Below are positions 1 to 10,814 of a DNA stretch of 15,095 nucleotides, piece after piece. Origin of the DNA: Smittium mucronatum (lineage: Eukaryota; Kickxellomycota; Harpellomycetes; Harpellales; Legeriomycetaceae). The stretch covers positions 1 to 15,095 of the forward strand of contig LSSL01006770.1 of assembly GCA_001953115.1 (NCBI GenBank). The letters run 5' to 3'. The notes below the pieces were generated by a model. It did not search any database, was not told where the DNA came from, and was given only the letters and a program-made list of their open reading frames with translations. Both the position numbers and the translations under genes were made by a program. Within the stretch, counting starts at the first letter, position 1. Each line of letters opens with the position of its first letter.

Positions 1-2960
1 TTGCTTAGTAGAAAAAATATAATGCGTTCTGTCTGTTTTAAATTTTATTTGACCAAAATATAATTGGAAATAAAATTTCACTTTGCCCCAATTCCGCTCA
101 AGATAAAAATAACTCGACCCTATTTTGAGATTGAAATTTTTATGTATCATATTTAAAGTTCATCTGGCAGTTTCTATTCTCAAAAAAATTATAAAAATTA
201 GAAATTTCCGAATATTAATAATTTATTAGCTTTAAAATTGGCGATTTAAAGATTTTTTAATTCATAATATCTTTGTCTAAATAAAACTGAAGATTGATTC
301 TACCTAATAGTTTATTTAATTGTTAAATCCAATATTATTTTTAAAATAAAATAAGGATATGTAATTATGAAAATATAATGTGCTTGAGTGATCATTTTTA
401 ATGTATAATTTATCATAGGCTTTAAGTTTGCTAAAAAAATTTCACTCTTAATAAAAAATTGTAAATATAAAATTATATAGAGATTATTTTTCTGTGTTTT
501 AATATTGTATTATGATATATTAGATGGCTTTGAATATTTTATAATTTTTTATTATACTAAAGATTCCTTTTTTTGAATTTTCATATTTTTTATTAGTTAA
601 ATATTGGATAAAAAATATAATTTGATAATTTGAAATGTATTTTTGATAGCCTTAAAATTTAAATTTACAATTTTATATTTTTGTGTTTGAAATATTATTT
701 TGTAATGGCGATTATATATATACCAAAACTTGCAGCATATGTGATAATGAAAGGTTAAAAATAAAATTATAAATTAGCTATCAAATTCACACTAGATAAT
801 AAATGTTTAAATATGGAATGCTTTTGAAAGATAAATTTTTTATGGGGTTTAGAATCTTGAAATTAAGGTAATTGGAGGATGTTAATTATTTTCATATTCA
901 AGTGAGTAGTTAAGTTGAAAAATTGAACTTGCATTGTATTGAATTTAAAAAATTATTCGAAATTAGAAAAAAATGGATGGATAAGGGGTTAATTATGCAC
1001 AGAACTCGAATTACCTTTAAAAAATCAACAAAAATCACCTAAAAAAAACAACCATATATTAATATGAATGAGCATTTAAAATTGATTATTTGATAATATT
1101 GATAATCTTTTCAGAGATAAATTTAATTTTTTTAAAATTTTTTAAATAATCTTTAAATATAACCATTCAAAAATATATTCCCCAAAATAGTAGGATCAAT
1201 TTTTTTTTTATACTGAAATCGGGACAAGCGTTAATGTATTATATGAACATATTTTTGGCCAATGGGTAGTAAAAATAGCATTTTGCTTTGGTTTTTTGTT
1301 CTATAAGCTACATTATTATTATTTCTCAAATAAACTCATTTTTACTCTCATCTTTTGAAAACAAGTTATGTTTTTCTAAAATTTTAATATTTTTTTAAAT
1401 AATTTCAAAATCTTAGAATTTTTTTAATTAATCGTAAAAAATAAATTCCACTTTGCAAGAGTTTAATATTCAAATATTGGAAAATATATACATGTCAGCT
1501 ATCTAAAAAATATATATATATTTAACTTTTATGAATCATTATTTAATAACTATTTGATTGAAATACTGTTAGTTAATGAATCGGATATTTTTTATTTCGC
1601 CATTTTACTTATATTCTAATTTTAATAAAGAGGAATTAAAGTGTTATAAAAATCCAATCACATGGACATAAATATTAAATAAAAAAACACTTATATTAAA
1701 AAACAGCCAAAATAAAATATTTTACTCGAATTTTGAAAATTTTTGAAAAAATTATTTTTTCATTTTCATTAGAAGTGGATTATTTTTTCCTAAGCAAAAT
1801 ATATTAAAATAATGCATCTCCAATTATTACACAATTTTTTTTATAGTCTTATTTTTTCTAAATTTTATTTAAATTATCTTTTTGATAAAGATAATAATAA
1901 TTAAGTGCAACCGATAGCTTTATAAATCTAAAATTATTAAGCTTTTTTTTACGTATGATTTATTTTAGCACCAAATATAAATATTTATGATATAATATTT
2001 ATGTTTTAAAAAATTTTTGCAAAAAATTTACAATAATAGTTTATTGGAATTAATATTAATAATAAATACAATGAAAATTTTTATCAAAAAATATTTTTTT
2101 GCATAATAATCAGTTTTATTTTTTATATTGTGGAATAATTAATGAATTTATTATTTATATTTTTTTGAAAAAGAGATATATATGTGTCATTACATTATGT
2201 TTATATGGAGATTATAAATTTAGAAAAAAAATTCTTGATAGAAATATTATTTGAGATAATTTAAAATCTTAGCGACAAAAAAATTTACATTGGATTAATA
2301 TTAACCAAATCTCGGGTAATTTGAATTCATTAATGAAAATTTCATCATTTCTGAGTTTATGATGTACCCTTTGTGGCAAAACACAATCTTAAACTGGTTT
2401 TCTTTACTGAGCTGAAAAAAAAATCCTTACTTTCATTGTTTGAAAATTAATAAAATTCATTTTTCCGAGATTTAACATGTGTGACTTACCTGAATTTATA
2501 ATTTTTTTATTAAATTAATTAAATCAATTTCAAAATATTAACAACAAAAACCTAATTTTTTTACATTTGATGGTTTTAATAAATTTTTAAATTGCGTTTT
2601 TAGTGTGTGTGCCCATTATTATTGATTATATTTACCGATTTTTGCTTGTTTATATAATTTTTTTTAAAATATTTGTCGAATAAATCGATAATAAATAATA
2701 ACATCTTATAATAACTGATATAATTTTGTAAAGCTAATAATAATCATGTTTGTAGCTAAAAGGGATCATATTTATATTTTCCCTATTATCTGATATATTT
2801 TTTATAATTTTTAATACAAAAATTCAGATTTTTTACTGAAGAGTTTATATTTTAATGATTATAAACCTTATTTTATTTTTAGAGACGAGGTTCATACAAA
2901 AATTTTCAATAACATTAAATTTCAATCATAGAATTTTTCAAAAATCGATCTGAGGGCCAT
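1..2960. other. AT-rich non-coding DNA
   Basis: I see no gene, RNA gene or large repeat in this stretch. It is made of A and T runs with stop codons in every frame and no open frame long enough to list. A short TA dinucleotide run lies at 714-722 and another at 1511-1520. Isolated less AT-rich words, for example near 970-1015 and 2345-2395, do not extend into a frame or a repeat. It is best described as intergenic or deep intronic sequence of an AT-rich nuclear genome. Confidence 0.7.
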
Positions 2961-2970
2961 TAAATATTCT

Positions 2971-3110
2971 TCGCTATACTCCATAATTGCAGGGGGGATA
3001 GCTGTTGGCAACTAAAGCATTCATTACTTGCCATTCTGATAGTAATGAATAGCCATTCACTTTTTATTTCATTTTTTTACTGAGCCCACCATGAGATCAG
3101 ATGTCATGAA
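2971..3110. other. GC-richer patch in AT-rich background
   Basis: About 38 of the 100 bases from 2971 to 3070 are G or C, roughly twice the surrounding level. The patch includes a run of six G at 2992-2997 and the short dyad GTTGGCAAC. It contains the hairpin annotated separately at 3017-3053. No open frame of useful length crosses it and no terminal repeats delimit it, so I cannot say whether it is an old insertion, an exon remnant or a regulatory block. Confidence 0.4.
3017..3053. repeat. Hairpin, 10-bp perfect stem extended by two pairs
   Basis: ATTCATTACT (3019-3028) is the exact reverse complement of AGTAATGAAT (3041-3050), with a 12-base loop between them. Beyond a one-base bulge at 3051, GC at 3017-3018 pairs with GC at 3052-3053. 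A 10-bp stem containing several G/C pairs is less expected by chance than the A/T-only dyads elsewhere in the window. It may be the core of a small decayed inverted-repeat element, or simply a chance stem-loop. It is too short for a typical plant or animal microRNA precursor. Confidence 0.45.
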
Positions 3111-6100
3111 TACAAAATTAATGTATTTAATTTTGGTTAAATTTTTGTTTTAATCACCAGGATTATAAATGTGCCATAAGAATGGTGTATTAACTATCAT
3201 CCCTAGTCAGAATTTTTTTTCTTTAATTCTCTAAAAAATATTAAATTGAATTTTCAATGATGTTATTATATTTATTTATTAAGTTAATAGTTATCGAATA
3301 ATTCAATTTTTATTTTCACTTTCATTTATTTTACGAAAACACGTTAGATTAAATAAATTGCTTTAATTTTTCATTAATTTTATCGTATATATAATTCAGT
3401 TTTCAAAATTTAGAGCAGATACTATAATTAGATGAAATCGATGATAAAAATTTACTCCGAAGTCGCTGGAGCACCCAATTTTTTTTCAAAATATAACCCC
3501 AAGGTTATAGTATCAAGAAAGACACATATTTTTAAATTTTCATAATAATTTATCAAATAATACTATGTAGTCAAACTGATCAAGATTTTTAAATTAAATT
3601 AGACATTTAAATATCTAAATAATAATATTGAATTTTGTAAGACAAATATTATACTGATTTTTATGATCCAGCATGTCTTTGTTATTTAAATATTCTATTT
3701 TCGCATATATATTCTGTTTATTTGATAAAAATCCTAATTTAAAAAAATAATTACTTATATTAATAAATTTAAATGAAAGAAATAGTTGAAATATAATTTG
3801 TGTGTTTATTTTTTTTATAATACGGTTTAAATTTGGTAATTTCAATGATAATGCATTGATAAAATTATGATCTAAACGGTAAATTTTTTAAAATTTTTAG
3901 AGAATTTAAATCCAATTTTTTAATAAAATTAAATTCTTACTGATTTTATGTTTATGGCTAGCTTATATATTTTTATATGTGATGCGATTTTTTTAATTTT
4001 TTTTTCAAAGAATGACAAATATTCATTTAGAATTTAAAGCTAGAAATTCTTAAGATTCAAATCAATATCTCAAGAAATAGAAAGTATTTTTCTTGAATAG
4101 CATAGATTTCAAAAAAACCATCAATAAAAAAAATTTAGAACCATAGTTTTATATTTAAAACTATTGAGATGATTTTTCAAATTCTTTATAAAAAATTCTC
4201 ATCACGAATATTTTTTTAAATTTTTTGTTATACTAAATCAAGAATTTTCAAGAGGTGCTAAAAATGAAGAATTTTTCGATATTTAACTATAGATTCTTGT
4301 TAAAAATTAGTTTTATTTTTTATTTTAAATTAAACTGCCCTTTGAAATATCAGCAAAACGTTAAGATTTTCTTTACTAAAATTCATATAGTTTCTAAAGA
4401 TTATTTTTAATAATTTTTTTATGTTAAACAACTTTAGCATAAGTATCTGCTATGCTTTAGCAATATTTAAGAATAAAAATAGTGAATATACTTGTTTTTT
4501 TTTACAATAAAATAAAATCGGAATACAGGATTTTGGTGAAAATTTTTTTATAATACCCCAAAAAAGATTTTATAAAGGTAACTTTGGTGTAAAATATTAC
4601 AAGTTTTCTTAATATTGAATAAATTAAATATATTTTTTGTCAGGAAATTAATAGAAAAAGTTTAATGAATAATGTCTTCAGATATTCTTGATAATACTGC
4701 GACAAAGTTATATCTATACAATTTTTTATAAATTCTTTTATTCAAAATATATTACAATTAAATTGGATAAAAAGATGGTTTTCATTGAAGTACTGAGAAT
4801 AAGTTAATAATAGGAATAAAATTTTTTTTCGTAAAATTAACCTATTATATTTAAGAATTGTAAAAATTTTGGATAAAAAATAATCAATGAGCTGGAAAAC
4901 AATAAAAAACGGGATATTATTAAATAATGAGGTTTATCTTATGTTGAAATGATCTGTATTTGAGCTACGTAAAATTATGGGAGCTTTGAGATGTTAAAAA
5001 ACTAAATATCTTAAAAATCAGGTTTATTTGGAATATGAATTATTTTTTAAAAATTAACTAATGGTACAATTTAAGGTAAAAATGTAGGAGAGAACAAAAA
5101 TGATTTGATAAGTTTAGCCTTTATGACATGTGATAAGCTTCTGTAATTATATAAAAACACTTTATGAGATGAAAATAACTTATTGATAAGGTTTAATCTG
5201 CTGGGAAAAATATTTATTGTGTGTAGTGAACTTATTTTATTATTAAAAATCAAAAAAGAATTAAATAATAACCAAAGATTATATATATAATTATGAATCA
5301 ATTTTTTTCTGAAACACTTAAAAAAGTTAGAATTAACAAATTATGAAGCAAAAAAGTTTTTTTTTCAGATCTTATCATTCTAATATAACTTAAATTTGGT
5401 AAAGCTAGGAAATATATATCAAAAAATTTAAATATAAATAAAGCAAAAAATTAAGAATCGAATATATTAATTTCCCATAATACGCCAGATTAATAAAATT
5501 TGTAGATAATATATATATATATGCGTGTAACGGATCAAGATCAACTTATGAAATTTCACCCAAATGGTTTCAATTTTCAATTCATAATTTAAAATTAAAA
5601 AACCCTTTTTAGAAAATTAAATTTAATTATTTAATATTTTAATCGTCAGAAACTTAAGGGTTTAGTCTAAATAATTTGTTTATATTATATTAAAACAGTT
5701 TCAAATTTATAAATTGAAATTAGATTTCAAGACTTTAATAAAAAGTATCTTTTTTTTTCGCTTATTTATTTTTTTGTTTGTAAAAGGAAGTTATAATATA
5801 TATTATTTAATAATATAAATATATTAACACCGCATTTTCTTGTTTTAAGAATTTATAAATTTGTTATTATAATGGGTTATGTCAAATCTTTATTTGAATT
5901 TATTTAAAAAAATAAAGGCAGGGATATTTATTACAGATATAAGCTTTTTTTAAGAAAATAAAACTTTTACGAACTTTAGATGTTATAAATATTATAAAGA
6001 GGTTTTTATAAAGAGACAAGACTCAAACTTGATAATTTGTGATTGTATGATTAAAAAACTGACGATAAATTCAAAAAAAAAATTACATAAAGATTAAGAT

Positions 6101-6539
6101 CTTTTTTTAATATTTGAAATGATGGTATACTCCATTGATATTATTTGAATACAATAGATTTAAAAACTGTATATACGTCTTCAAAATTCTAAAAAATCGG
6201 TATTCAATATTTTATAAAATATACAATTTTGATGAAATTTTTTTCATTTTTTATTATTACATTATATTTGATATTCTATAAAACGGAAAAAAATAGACTC
6301 ATTTTGACATGAACTTGTGTTATTTATTTTTGCCGTATTTGAGATTTTATTGATTATTTATTAGATCGAGAATATTAGAATATATCAAAAATGTGTGCAA
6401 GTTGAAAATTATTATTATGATTAATGATTTGAGCTTAAAATATCTAAATATAAATCATTATGTTTTTTTATTTAATAGAAAAACAATAAATTTTTTGGTA
6501 AATTTTTCATTTTTTGCTAAATTATGGGGAAATAAGAGA
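3111..6539. other. AT-rich non-coding DNA
   Basis: No gene is supported here. The two longest open frames, both on the minus strand (3615-3845 and 5071-5301, 76 codons each), are rich in N, I, K, L and F, as expected when AT-rich DNA is translated at random. They show no domain, signal or conserved motif. An (AT)7 run lies at 5509-5522. A 19-bp A/T-only palindrome lies at 5799-5817 (TATATTATT, T, AATAATATA); this is weak evidence of function because such dyads arise often at this base composition. Confidence 0.65.
5509..5522. repeat. (AT)7 microsatellite
   Basis: Seven perfect AT units, the longest pure dinucleotide run I found in the window. Shorter relatives are (AT)6 at 7671-7682, (TA)5 at 1511-1520 and a TA run at 714-722. 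These are common in AT-rich eukaryotic intergenic DNA and carry no evident function. Confidence 0.85.
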
Positions 6540-6720
6540 ATATATGTAGAAATTTAAGAGAAGAAAGAGATTCCCTTTCTTTTACACACCAATTAATGGC
6601 GGAAAATTAGATTGACAACTGGGATAAAATATTAAAAATGATAAGAGAGGGCGCCGGTACTAATAAAAAAAGAGCATCCTGTAAAGAGAGGACATATATC
6701 AAATAAAGATGGTGTCTATT
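6540..6720. other. Purine-rich, less AT-rich segment
   Basis: The plus strand is strongly purine-biased here, with repeated AAGAGAG-like words and the G/C-rich word GAGGGCGCCGGTAC around 6645-6660, unlike the neighbouring DNA. A short hairpin (AAGAAAG at 6561-6567, CTTTCTT at 6575-6581) lies inside it. ATG GCG GAA AAT at about 6597 is followed at once by a stop. The next ATG, near 6710, opens a frame of only about a dozen codons. It could be a transcribed untranslated region, a decayed transposon piece or an old insertion, and I cannot choose between them. Confidence 0.35.
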
Positions 6721-7047
6721 CTTTGGTTTCAAGTATCTAAAATTTAAAAGCTCTAAAAACGCACTTGGAAGCTTTTATTTTGTTATATGGGGGTTTTATT
6801 TTATATATAGATACTAGAACTTCCAAAAGAATGAAAGAATATGGGAAAAGCAGAATCAATAAATCTAGCGTAACTAAGAAGTTTTAAAAACATCTAATTA
6901 TTAAAGTTAGTAATTTAGGATTTAAATATTTTTAAATCAACCCCAATTTTCATCTTTTACTTTAAATTTTGACAAGAAAAGAATAAATTTCAGTTTATAA
7001 TAAACACATTTTAACACCTCTTGTATCCTATATCCACGGAACCGAAA
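6721..7047. other. AT-rich spacer without a recognisable gene
   Basis: This stretch joins the purine-rich segment to the minisatellite. A TATA-like word (TTTTATATATAGATAC) lies at about 6797-6812 after a run of five G. It could act as a core promoter element, but A/T words of this kind are so frequent in this window that the match has little weight. No open frame is present. Confidence 0.4.
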
Positions 7048-7137
7048 AAAATAAACATAAAAAAACATCAAAATAAACATGAAAAAACATGAAAATGAAA
7101 ATGAAAATAAACATGAAAAAATATAAAAATGAAAATG
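7048..7137. repeat. Decayed 34-bp minisatellite, about 2.6 copies
   Basis: Two full 34-bp copies are seen, 7070-7103 and 7104-7137, differing at two positions. Both begin AAAATAAACATGAAAAA and end in two GAAAAT-type hexamers. An upstream partial copy at 7048-7069 has the same first part but lacks the two hexamers (22 bp). The array is A-rich on the plus strand. It lies about 70 bp before the GC-rich island at 7205. The minus-strand frame running through it encodes a low-complexity F/I/H run and is not a gene. Confidence 0.75.
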
Positions 7138-7204
7138 AAAATTAGTACATAAAAAAATAAAAATACACGATTATCATTATAAGTCAAAACTTTGAATATT
7201 AACT

Positions 7205-7325
7205 TTAGCGGCATGCACAAGTCAAAATCCCAAAATATCCTTACGCCCCAGCAAGAGAACTCAGGAGAGCGTTCTGTTATTGAAGCCCCCGATAAAAAAA
7301 CCAAACACAGTAGTGATAACCCCAT
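7205..7325. other. GC-rich island, possible exon or inserted fragment
   Basis: I count about 56 G/C in 121 bases (46%), against roughly 20% around it, with abrupt edges. The island is open on both strands. On the plus strand an ATG at 7213 starts a 66-codon frame ending at 7410. Its first 40 or so residues are hydrophilic (for example KSKSQNILTPQQENSGERS) and its tail returns to AT-driven residues. On the minus strand a frame of 85 codons runs 7325-7068, hydrophobic at first and then degenerating into minisatellite translation. I recognise no protein family in either. It may be an exon of a spliced gene, a remnant of a transposon, or DNA from elsewhere. A real gene is not established. Confidence 0.4.
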
Positions 7326-7410
7326 CGGATTAGCAAAAATTACAACATATAGGAGTATTTTTCTGGTTGAGAAATGTGATATTTGGAAATTTTACTATGG
7401 ACTTTTTTAA

Positions 7411-8988
7411 TAATTAGTTTTTATTTATTTTTTATGCAGTTTTTAATATAATTGAATTTACTGTTTGAAACAAAATTTATATTTACCTGTAAATTTGAAG
7501 TTATTTTTAAATATAAATTACTTTTAGTAAAAAAGAAATCAAAATATTTCATATATAAATTGAATATGATTTTAAATTAAATTTTAATATTAAAATAAGC
7601 AATACATTTTTTTTAATGAAATTTGGGAAGAATTATGCAAGAAATTAAAAAACTGTTTTAATTATGGATTATATATATATATTTGCAATTATTAGAATTT
7701 TAAGCGCTAATAATTTATAAATTCAATTAATGAACCAGTAATTAGGAATAATTATAAAAAAATATTAATAATATTAATAAAAACGTCAACCTAATTTTAT
7801 AAAAGTAAATTTTATAATTTTGAAAATGATTATAATTTTCTGTTTTAAATTAGTAATTCCTTTAAGTATTAAAGTTTTTAAAAAAACAAGAGATATTCCA
7901 AGATTATCATTAATATGTTATATTGAGTATTAAAAAAATTTGTATAACATTATATACATCATGTTATACTATTAATGAAGAATTATTTTATGGTTTTTTC
8001 TTTTTAGAAAAAATTTTTTGAGAGAATTTTATTACCTAAAATGATTTTAAATCCAAAAAAAATTAAATGTTCTATAGATCAATTAATATTTTCAACTAGT
8101 CGTTAAACACTGAAAAAATTGAATTATATTTAAATTTGAAATATTATGTAAAATTAATTTAGTATTGTATAAAATAGATTTATTGATTTTATTGAAACAA
8201 TTTTATGCCAAAATGCCCAGGTTTAGCGACTTATCAAATACTCAGTCTAAAAAAATATAAGTAAAAAATAAATATAAGAAAATACAATATATTAAAATTT
8301 TATGGAAGCGATTTTTAAATTATATAGTATATATTAGTGTATTTTTTGAAAAAAAAAAAGGAAAAATAGATTTTCCGAAGCATTTAAAAATTTTCCTATG
8401 ATATATATAATTTTGATTCTCGAATAATAACCCTTCAAATTGTTAAAAAATCAAAAAAAACTATGGCAATTATCTTCTGTTAAAATTATAAAATTTTCTA
8501 AAAAAGGTTTTATTAAAAATTGAATCGTACCATCATAGAATTAATTATTATAGTCAGAATTTTTATATTATATCAAAAATATTTAATTTTTTTTTAAATA
8601 AACCCGTAAATTTATAGTTATAAATTACTTTTTTATATATTATAAAGACCGAAATTGGATTTAACAGAAAAATACAAAATATCTAAACCTTGAAATAAAA
8701 AATTATGAAATATAGATTATGATACATCAACAAAAAAGAGTAAAATTCATGTAATATATTAATGAAATCGTATTAATTTAAAAAAAAATAATCATTTTGG
8801 TTATTGTTTGGCAGTTTTTTTTACAAACTATTTGTTTATTTTTCTTTTACAAGTTTAATTGTATACATTATCTTAATTTTGATTATAATATTTTGATTTG
8901 GTTTTAAAAATTCCTAAATTAATAATAGAATTAGTTTTATTAAAAATAAAAATAAAACCCCTCCAGTAATAAAGATATTGTTATAATA
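7411..8988. other. AT-rich non-coding DNA
   Basis: No frame, RNA gene or long repeat is visible. The stretch includes (AT)6 at 7671-7682 and a small stem-loop at 7942-7969. A loose similarity between about 7485-7526 and 8601-8632 (a GTAAATTT word followed by TAAATTACTTTT) could be an ancient shared repeat, but it is too short and A/T-rich to call. Confidence 0.65.
7942..7969. repeat. Small stem-loop
   Basis: GTATAACAT (7942-7950) and ATGTTATAC (7961-7969) are exact reverse complements around a 10-base loop. The stem has two G/C pairs. No T-run directly follows it and no gene is adjacent, so there is no reason to call it a terminator. Chance is a reasonable explanation. Confidence 0.4.
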
Positions 8989-9006
8989 TTAACTCAATTA
9001 ACTCAA
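8989..9006. repeat. Perfect 9-bp tandem duplication
   Basis: TTAACTCAA occurs twice in a row (8989-8997 and 8998-9006). It lies about 125 bp to the left of the inverted-repeat element and just before a short GC-richer stretch (about 9007-9035). An adjacent 9-bp duplication can be left by precise loss of a transposon that makes 9-bp target duplications, but replication slippage explains it equally well. Confidence 0.5.
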
Positions 9007-9134
9007 TCGATCTTTTCTCATCGGCGTGCTCCTAACCCTTTAAAACTAAAATTTTAATAAATCCAATGAATTTTAAATTAATTCGCCGCTATTTTATTGG
9101 CTATAACAAGTAGTAATTGAATAATTGTAAAGGT

Positions 9135-9640
9135 TAATTGCAAAAATAGACGTGACAATAATATTTTCCCAAATTGGTCAGATTAATTTGGCCAAAAATC
9201 TTTTCATCAAATAAACTTTCAGATAACACCATGGGCCTTTAAATTTATATTTTGACCAAGTCATAATTTCACGAATAAATAGGCTATTATTAAAAGGACC
9301 AAAATAACAGAATCGGAATTATAATTAAATTTTCCCATTAATTAATAGTAGAAGAAATTTGAGCTTTAAAATTCGATTAAATTATAATGAAGGATACTAG
9401 CAAAGATATGTGGATCAGTGTGTATCGCCAAAAAGGCATGAAAAATAAACTAAGCATCATTTTAAACTTTCCGAATAAACAAAATTTAAGAAAGGATTAT
9501 AAGTAAAAATTCAGTTTAAATAACGGAATCAGGTTTATAAGAAAACACAAATGGCTTTGATTTCAAGTTAAAGAAAGTGCTTAAATTTTATTTTATTATC
9601 TAATTTTAACAATATTAATAAATACATATCATAGTTTATA
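9135..9640 (+). repeat. Left arm of long inverted repeat
   Basis: These 506 bases pair with 10815-11319 in reverse complement. Left position p matches right position 20454 minus p, shifted by one after a single-base indel near 9570. I count about 13 mismatches plus that indel, roughly 97% identity. Mismatches cluster near both ends, and 9238-9456 is identical to its partner without exception. Weaker similarity continues inward to about 9670 (shared GAGCTAT and TTTCCAAA words). The arm is non-coding on both strands. Confidence 0.95.
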
Positions 9641-10814
9641 ACCGAGTATATAACGAGCTATATTTTCCAAATAATAAATTACATTTTAGATTCTCCAACA
9701 GACAAAAAAACACATATTTTATACCTCAATTTTAATTCAAGCTATCAAAGTGATTTGAAAAAAAATTGATTCAAAGCACCCAAGAATCATTTATTATCTA
9801 ATAAAAACAAGAAAGAAAAGCTTATTACTTAAAATTTTAAATAAATATTCCGATTATAAAAAAAAACGGCTGATAGTAATTATAATTATCTATATATATA
9901 TTTACTGAGATAAGTGTGGGTCTTTTAAAGTTTGATATAGTAAATTAACTAGTTTACTGTAAAGTATGCTACTAATTTTGGCACTTTTTAAATTAATTTT
10001 AGTATCACCCATAACATAGAACAATTGCCAATTAGAACTAATGATATAGCTATTGCATAAAAAATGTCGACATTAATCTTGATTTCTCACTTTCTTAATA
10101 TTTATTTGATAATGATCGATAATAAAAATACATGATTTAAACTCATTAAAAGTCTTTAAATAAATCTTAGGAACATTTTATATCGGAATAGTTATAAAAA
10201 GATAAATTTCCAAGGTCGCCCTGCTATGATTTTAGAAATTATGATTTTAGAGCTCTTTAATATATTTAGTATGACAAAAAAATCTAATTTACAACATCAT
10301 AAATAAATTTTTATTTTGTAAATATTAAATTACAGCATATTTAATAAGCTTAATCTTTTTAATATTTTAAATAAATTTTTTGTTTATTTAATAGCATTGT
10401 ATTTATCGATTAATTTGCTATTAATAGAGTATTAATTATTCATCTGGAACAGCAATTTGCAAGAATCTATAATAGATATAAATAACTGAATTCTATAGCT
10501 CATTTAAAAAACAAAAACTATTATAAAAATAGTTATTAATGGTTAAAAACCCCTCGAATAAAATTATTCTGGGTAGTGCTTGTCAATATGTGTGTTGATA
10601 TTAAATATCAATCTAAAAAATATTGATTTGTACTGAGAATTCAGCTTTGCTATGAGCTGATCTTCTAATAGTTATAATAGTAGTGGCATATTATGGAGAA
10701 AAAGTTCAGGAAATCCAGTAAATTATTCTTTGAAATCGTAGCTATTTTATTGTCATTTTGGGGAATAAGTTTTTTTTTAATTTTTTTGGAAACATAGCTC
10801 AATATGAGATAATT
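9641..10814. other. Central spacer between the inverted arms
   Basis: AT-rich DNA with no open frame above about 60 codons and no transposase-like motif that I can see. The first and last 30 or so bases still show weak inverted similarity to each other, so the arms were originally somewhat longer. The rest, including the GC-richer words near 10640-10690, is unrelated between the two sides. It is either the remnant of an internal region or filler captured by the element. Confidence 0.6.

Noticed and set aside
978..995. TAAGGGGTTAATT, resembling the terminus of the inverted-repeat element with a TAA flank
   Set aside because: Only nine bases match, similarity stops at once beyond them, and no inverted partner was found nearby. 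It is probably chance.
866..1018. Inverted pair AAGGTAATT / AATTACCTT about 140 bp apart
   Set aside because: A nine-base A/T-rich match is expected by chance somewhere in 15 kb, and flanking bases show no extension or target duplication.
3615..3845. 76-codon minus-strand open frame
   Set aside because: The residues (N, I, K, F, L) mirror the base composition. There is no domain and no neighbouring gene, and the length is expected by chance in a 15-kb window.
5071..5301. 76-codon minus-strand open frame
   Set aside because: It shows the same composition-driven peptide with no recognisable motif, and nothing around it suggests a gene.
5799..5817. 19-bp A/T-only palindrome
   Set aside because: With about 80% A+T, such dyads arise often. 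There is no G/C pair in it and no adjacent gene.
7068..7325. 85-codon minus-strand frame across the GC island and minisatellite
   Set aside because: Its second half is minisatellite translation (repeated F, I and H), so it is not a gene as it stands. The island itself is reported separately.
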